Below the pieces are notes generated by a model that saw only the letters and a list, made by a program, of their open reading frames with translations, made no database searches and was not told the origin of the DNA. The position numbers and the translations under genes are program-made. DNA of 64,000 nt from Variovorax terrae (GTDB taxonomy: Bacteria > Pseudomonadota > Gammaproteobacteria > Burkholderiales > Burkholderiaceae_C). Positions 61,642-64,000 of this stretch are shown here, in pieces (positions within the stretch are counted from its first letter, which is position 1; every line of letters starts with the position of its first letter). The stretch covers positions 2,914,001 to 2,978,000 of the forward strand of contig NZ_JALGBI010000001.1 in the NCBI RefSeq assembly GCF_022809125.1. Direction: 5' to 3'.

Positions 61642-63882
61642 TTAGTTCCGACCCGCATCCCGGATGCGGCGCATATTGTCTTCAAAGTACAAGAGGCTGG
61701 CGCGGTCCGAATTGAAGTTGGCATTCAGCGAGGTCAGCCCCGGCGTCACGCCGTAACCTGGCGTGACGAAATTAGCCGACTGCCCTACCGTGGTTTCGAT
61801 GCCGTAAGACCACCGCGGCGCGCCAGTGATCTGCACAGGGCCGGTGGGCGACATGTCTTTGCGCGGGCCAATGGGAATCGAGATTTCGATGCCCACGAAC
61901 GACCGGGAACCGGCAGCATTGTCGAACTTGGTTCGGCGGTAGTACAAACTCACTGCTGTATCAGCAAACCATTGGCGCATGCCCAACTGCACGCCCCTGT
62001 CGTTGTACATGAACTGCCCCCCTGTGGCTTCCAGATAGGTTCTTGTTTGGGCCACATTGTAGCGGTAGCTTCCCAGCAGGAGCTTCGCGGTGTCGGGCTC
62101 GAGCACGCTGGGACCATAGGGGATCGCACTGGGAGTGGAGCGGACGAAACGGCCGGCCTCCAGCCCGAAGCGATGCCGGCCCTCGCCCGGCTCCCAGCGC
62201 AACTCTGCGTCCACGCCCTTGTACTGCGGATTGATCTTGCCGGCGCTGACCTGGGCTGTCAGCGCGTACAAGCCCAGGCGCGTGGCTTGCACGGGGTCGG
62301 CCCCCAGCCATTTCTCGAGCGGAATCCGAAGAGCCTGGCTCAGGACGGCGCGGTCCATGCCGCTCTGGAGACGCCTGTCGGCAAACACACCGCCCGGCTC
62401 GTAATTGCGCGAGTTCGACACGGGCGAGGTGTAGCGCACCTCGCCATAGGCACCTACCCACAACGGCATCTGGAAGGCCGTTCTGACACCCAGCGAATAG
62501 TCGAACACGCCGTATTCCTGCGCCACGGCGCTGCGCAGCACAGGGGAGAGGCCCACTCGCAGTGTATGGTTGCTCGGCGCCAGCCCGTTCACCACCCATT
62601 GCACGCCTTGCAGCAGCCGATCCATGTCAGTGGTGCCTGGCGTCATGAGCTGGCCAGCGGTGCAGGTTGCGCTCTCCCCGGCGATCCACTGGCGCAGGCA
62701 ATCCGTCTGCCCACTCACAGCCACCAACGGAAGCTGCCGCTGCGTGAGCACCAGCCGGTAGCCCGCGCGGGCCGGGGCCAGCTCACGGGCCACCACGCCG
62801 AGCGCCACGCCCAGGGCATCAAGGGAATTCCAGTTGTAGGTGGCGTTGTTGGCCTTGACCGCGATGCCGCCATCGGGCAGGCGTCCCACCTGAATATCCT
62901 CCAGCCCCTTGGCGCGCAGGCTTTCCGCCATCGACTGCAGTTGCGGATCCAGCACCGGTGGCGGCGGCACGGGTACATCGCGCTTGTCTGCAACCCCGGC
63001 TACGGGAGCCGTGGCCGTCGCTGGGGCTTGCCCGGCGGAAGGCGTCAGCGCCGCGCCGGAGGCAGGCACTTCAGCCGCATAAGTAGGCTCGCGCAACTGA
63101 CCGGCGGGCAAGGACGCACTCGCTCCGGCAGCACGGGCTCCGGGCAGGCTGGGCACTTTGTAGAGCGGAATATCCAGCCCTACGCTCCACCAGGTACGCT
63201 CGGTCACACGGCTGGAGCTCAGGCGAACATTGGCGCCCACATGGGCCTTCCAGCCATCGGGCAACCATGCAGCCGGTGCGTACAGCCGGGCGCCGGCCCA
63301 GGTGTTCTTGTCCGAGTATTCCAGATGGGCCTGCAGCCACGGCAAGGGCTGCACCACGGCACTGCCAAACACCCCCTTCAACGGAGAGGCCGGCGCCGTC
63401 GCATTGGAGCGCTTGGCCACCCCGGCGCTCAAGCTCACAAAATCCACCGGGTCATAGCTCAGTACGCCATAGTAGGCGCGAAAATGCCCCGTTTGACCGC
63501 CTATATCCGAGGCGCCGGCGGCCAGCCTGAACTGGTTGCGGGCATCCAGCCCGATGCCCACCTTGAGATTGGCCGAGAGGTCGCGCGCACCACAGCCTTG
63601 CGTGAAGCAATTGTTGTGAATGGTGTTGGAAGCGATGCGGCCTGACAACTCCAGATTGGGCAGAAGCCCAAAGCCCACCACCAGGTTGTGGCCCGCCGGG
63701 TTGGCCGCTCCGGGCATCTGGTTGTCATACGCCAGGGCCATCTTTCCCCACCCCAGCAGATGGGCGTTGGGGGTGATGCTCAGCCCGGTGTAGCCCTGGG
63801 GCGACATCGATGTGTCCACTGCCAACGCGCCGTGGAAGGTCAAGACAGCAAAGGTTCCAACGAGCAGCTTTGGGCGGTACAT
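61642..63882 (-). CDS. YjbH-like outer-membrane exopolysaccharide protein
   Basis: This 746-residue exported protein has a signal peptide ending near GALA (residue 21). It is rich in beta strands with alternating aromatic residues, and starts after the signal with SPQGYTGLSITPNAHLLGWG. The C-terminus has RQWFADTAVSLYYRRTKF, GIEISIPIGPRKD and RWSYGIET, features of YjbH/DUF940 beta-barrel proteins found in polysaccharide clusters. A Pro/Ala-rich linker at about 255-310 divides two parts. It sits 22 bp after a hairpin (63902-63927), so expression probably depends on transcript passing that hairpin. Confidence 0.82.
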   Translation of the reverse strand: MYRPKLLVGTFAVLTFHGALAVDTSMSPQGYTGLSITPNAHLLGWGKMALAYDNQMPGAANPAGHNLVVGFGLLPNLELSGRIASNTIHNNCFTQGCGARDLSANLKVGIGLDARNQFRLAAGASDIGGQTGHFRAYYGVLSYDPVDFVSLSAGVAKRSNATAPASPLKGVFGSAVVQPLPWLQAHLEYSDKNTWAGARLYAPAAWLPDGWKAHVGANVRLSSSRVTERTWWSVGLDIPLYKVPSLPGARAAGASASLPAGQLREPTYAAEVPASGAALTPSAGQAPATATAPVAGVADKRDVPVPPPPVLDPQLQSMAESLRAKGLEDIQVGRLPDGGIAVKANNATYNWNSLDALGVALGVVARELAPARAGYRLVLTQRQLPLVAVSGQTDCLRQWIAGESATCTAGQLMTPGTTDMDRLLQGVQWVVNGLAPSNHTLRVGLSPVLRSAVAQEYGVFDYSLGVRTAFQMPLWVGAYGEVRYTSPVSNSRNYEPGGVFADRRLQSGMDRAVLSQALRIPLEKWLGADPVQATRLGLYALTAQVSAGKINPQYKGVDAELRWEPGEGRHRFGLEAGRFVRSTPSAIPYGPSVLEPDTAKLLLGSYRYNVAQTRTYLEATGGQFMYNDRGVQLGMRQWFADTAVSLYYRRTKFDNAAGSRSFVGIEISIPIGPRKDMSPTGPVQITGAPRWSYGIETTVGQSANFVTPGYGVTPGLTSLNANFNSDRASLLYFEDNMRRIRDAGRN

Positions 63883-63901
63883 AGAAGAAACAGCAACAAT
63901 G

Positions 63902-63927
63902 AAAACAGGGCAGCCAAGCTGCCCTGT
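63902..63927 (-). terminator. Hairpin terminator or attenuator before the YjbH-like gene
   Basis: ACAGGGCAGC (63905-63914) pairs perfectly with GCTGCCCTGT (63918-63927) around CAA. On the minus strand the stem is followed by TTTT. It is 19 bp from the YjbH start, too close for a separate promoter, so it may regulate the capsule operon. Confidence 0.65.
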
Positions 63928-63949
63928 CGATCGGTTTTAATCTAAAAAA

Positions 63950-64000
63950 TCAAGCGAAACCGTCGATGCCTTCAGGTGCCGCTGGCGCCCGTGGTACCGG
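63950..64000 (-). CDS. C-terminal end of an upstream gene (partial)
   Basis: From the window edge the minus strand reads PVPRAPAAPEGIDGFA then TGA (stop at 63950-63952). A terminator-like hairpin follows 22 bp later, which supports a real gene end. Only 16 residues are present, so no family can be named. Confidence 0.35.
   Translation of the reverse strand, partial: PVPRAPAAPEGIDGFA

Overview
The window looks like part of a chromosome from a high-GC betaproteobacterium, most likely family Comamonadaceae (Burkholderiales). The main reason is a dense core block on the minus strand whose gene order is typical of that group: rpmF-plsX-fabH-fabD-fabG-acpP-fabF, then rpoE-rseA-rseB-mucD, lepA-lepB, rnc-era-recO, and pdxJ-acpS-nagZ. 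Family and genus are inferred from gene order and protein character, not from a database search.

Layout. (1) About 0-8.7 kb: a surface-glycan locus. The end of a GNAT gene and a GT-B-like protein are on the plus strand. A tightly overlapping minus-strand operon follows, with a sugar-1-phosphate transferase, HpcH-type aldolase, asparagine-synthase-like amidotransferase, GT-B-like protein, pseudaminic-acid-type methylase, WbpG/PseA-type amidotransferase and an amidase. murJ lies just upstream on the same strand. (2) 10.3-12.4 kb: lysS and a YgjP-like metalloprotein on the plus strand. (3) 12.4-31.8 kb: the housekeeping block above, ending in rpmF and a YceD gene. (4) 31.8-36.7 kb: maf, an RsmI-like methyltransferase, an H-NS-like protein, an S49 peptidase, a Rieske protein, a HAD phosphatase and rluC. 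(5) 37.2-40.2 kb: rne with a long 5' leader. (6) 41-52.2 kb, plus strand: a Wzx/Wzy-type capsule or O-antigen cluster with a WecA-like initiating transferase, TviB/TviC, WbpB/D/E/I, a FemAB-like protein, a flippase and a deacetylase-like protein. (7) 52.2-53.45 kb: wreckage of two IS3-family insertion sequences. (8) 53.45-63.9 kb, minus strand: two glycosyltransferases, Wzy, an acetyltransferase, Wzc, Wzb, Wza and a YjbH-like protein. The two capsule half-operons converge on the IS wreckage.

How it fits together. The plus half makes UDP-activated N-acetylated uronic sugars, starts the lipid-linked repeat unit and flips it. The minus half adds sugars, polymerises the unit (Wzy), controls chain export (Wzc/Wzb) and forms the outer-membrane channel (Wza). 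The stretch from about 46.7 to 57.6 kb is visibly richer in A+T than the rest and has several TTG starts, which suggests horizontal acquisition.

Most notable: a dispersed 17-bp palindrome (GCTAY-N7-RTAGC and close variants) with nine copies between 6.7 and 39.3 kb. Six lie inside genes and all six are read in the same phase, giving Ala-x-x-x-(Val/Ile/Gly)-Ala. Two others supply the stop codons of pdxJ and fabH. A second lead is the WbpG-type amidotransferase whose stop overlaps the start of an intact GatA-like amidase, a possible ammonia-delivery pair.
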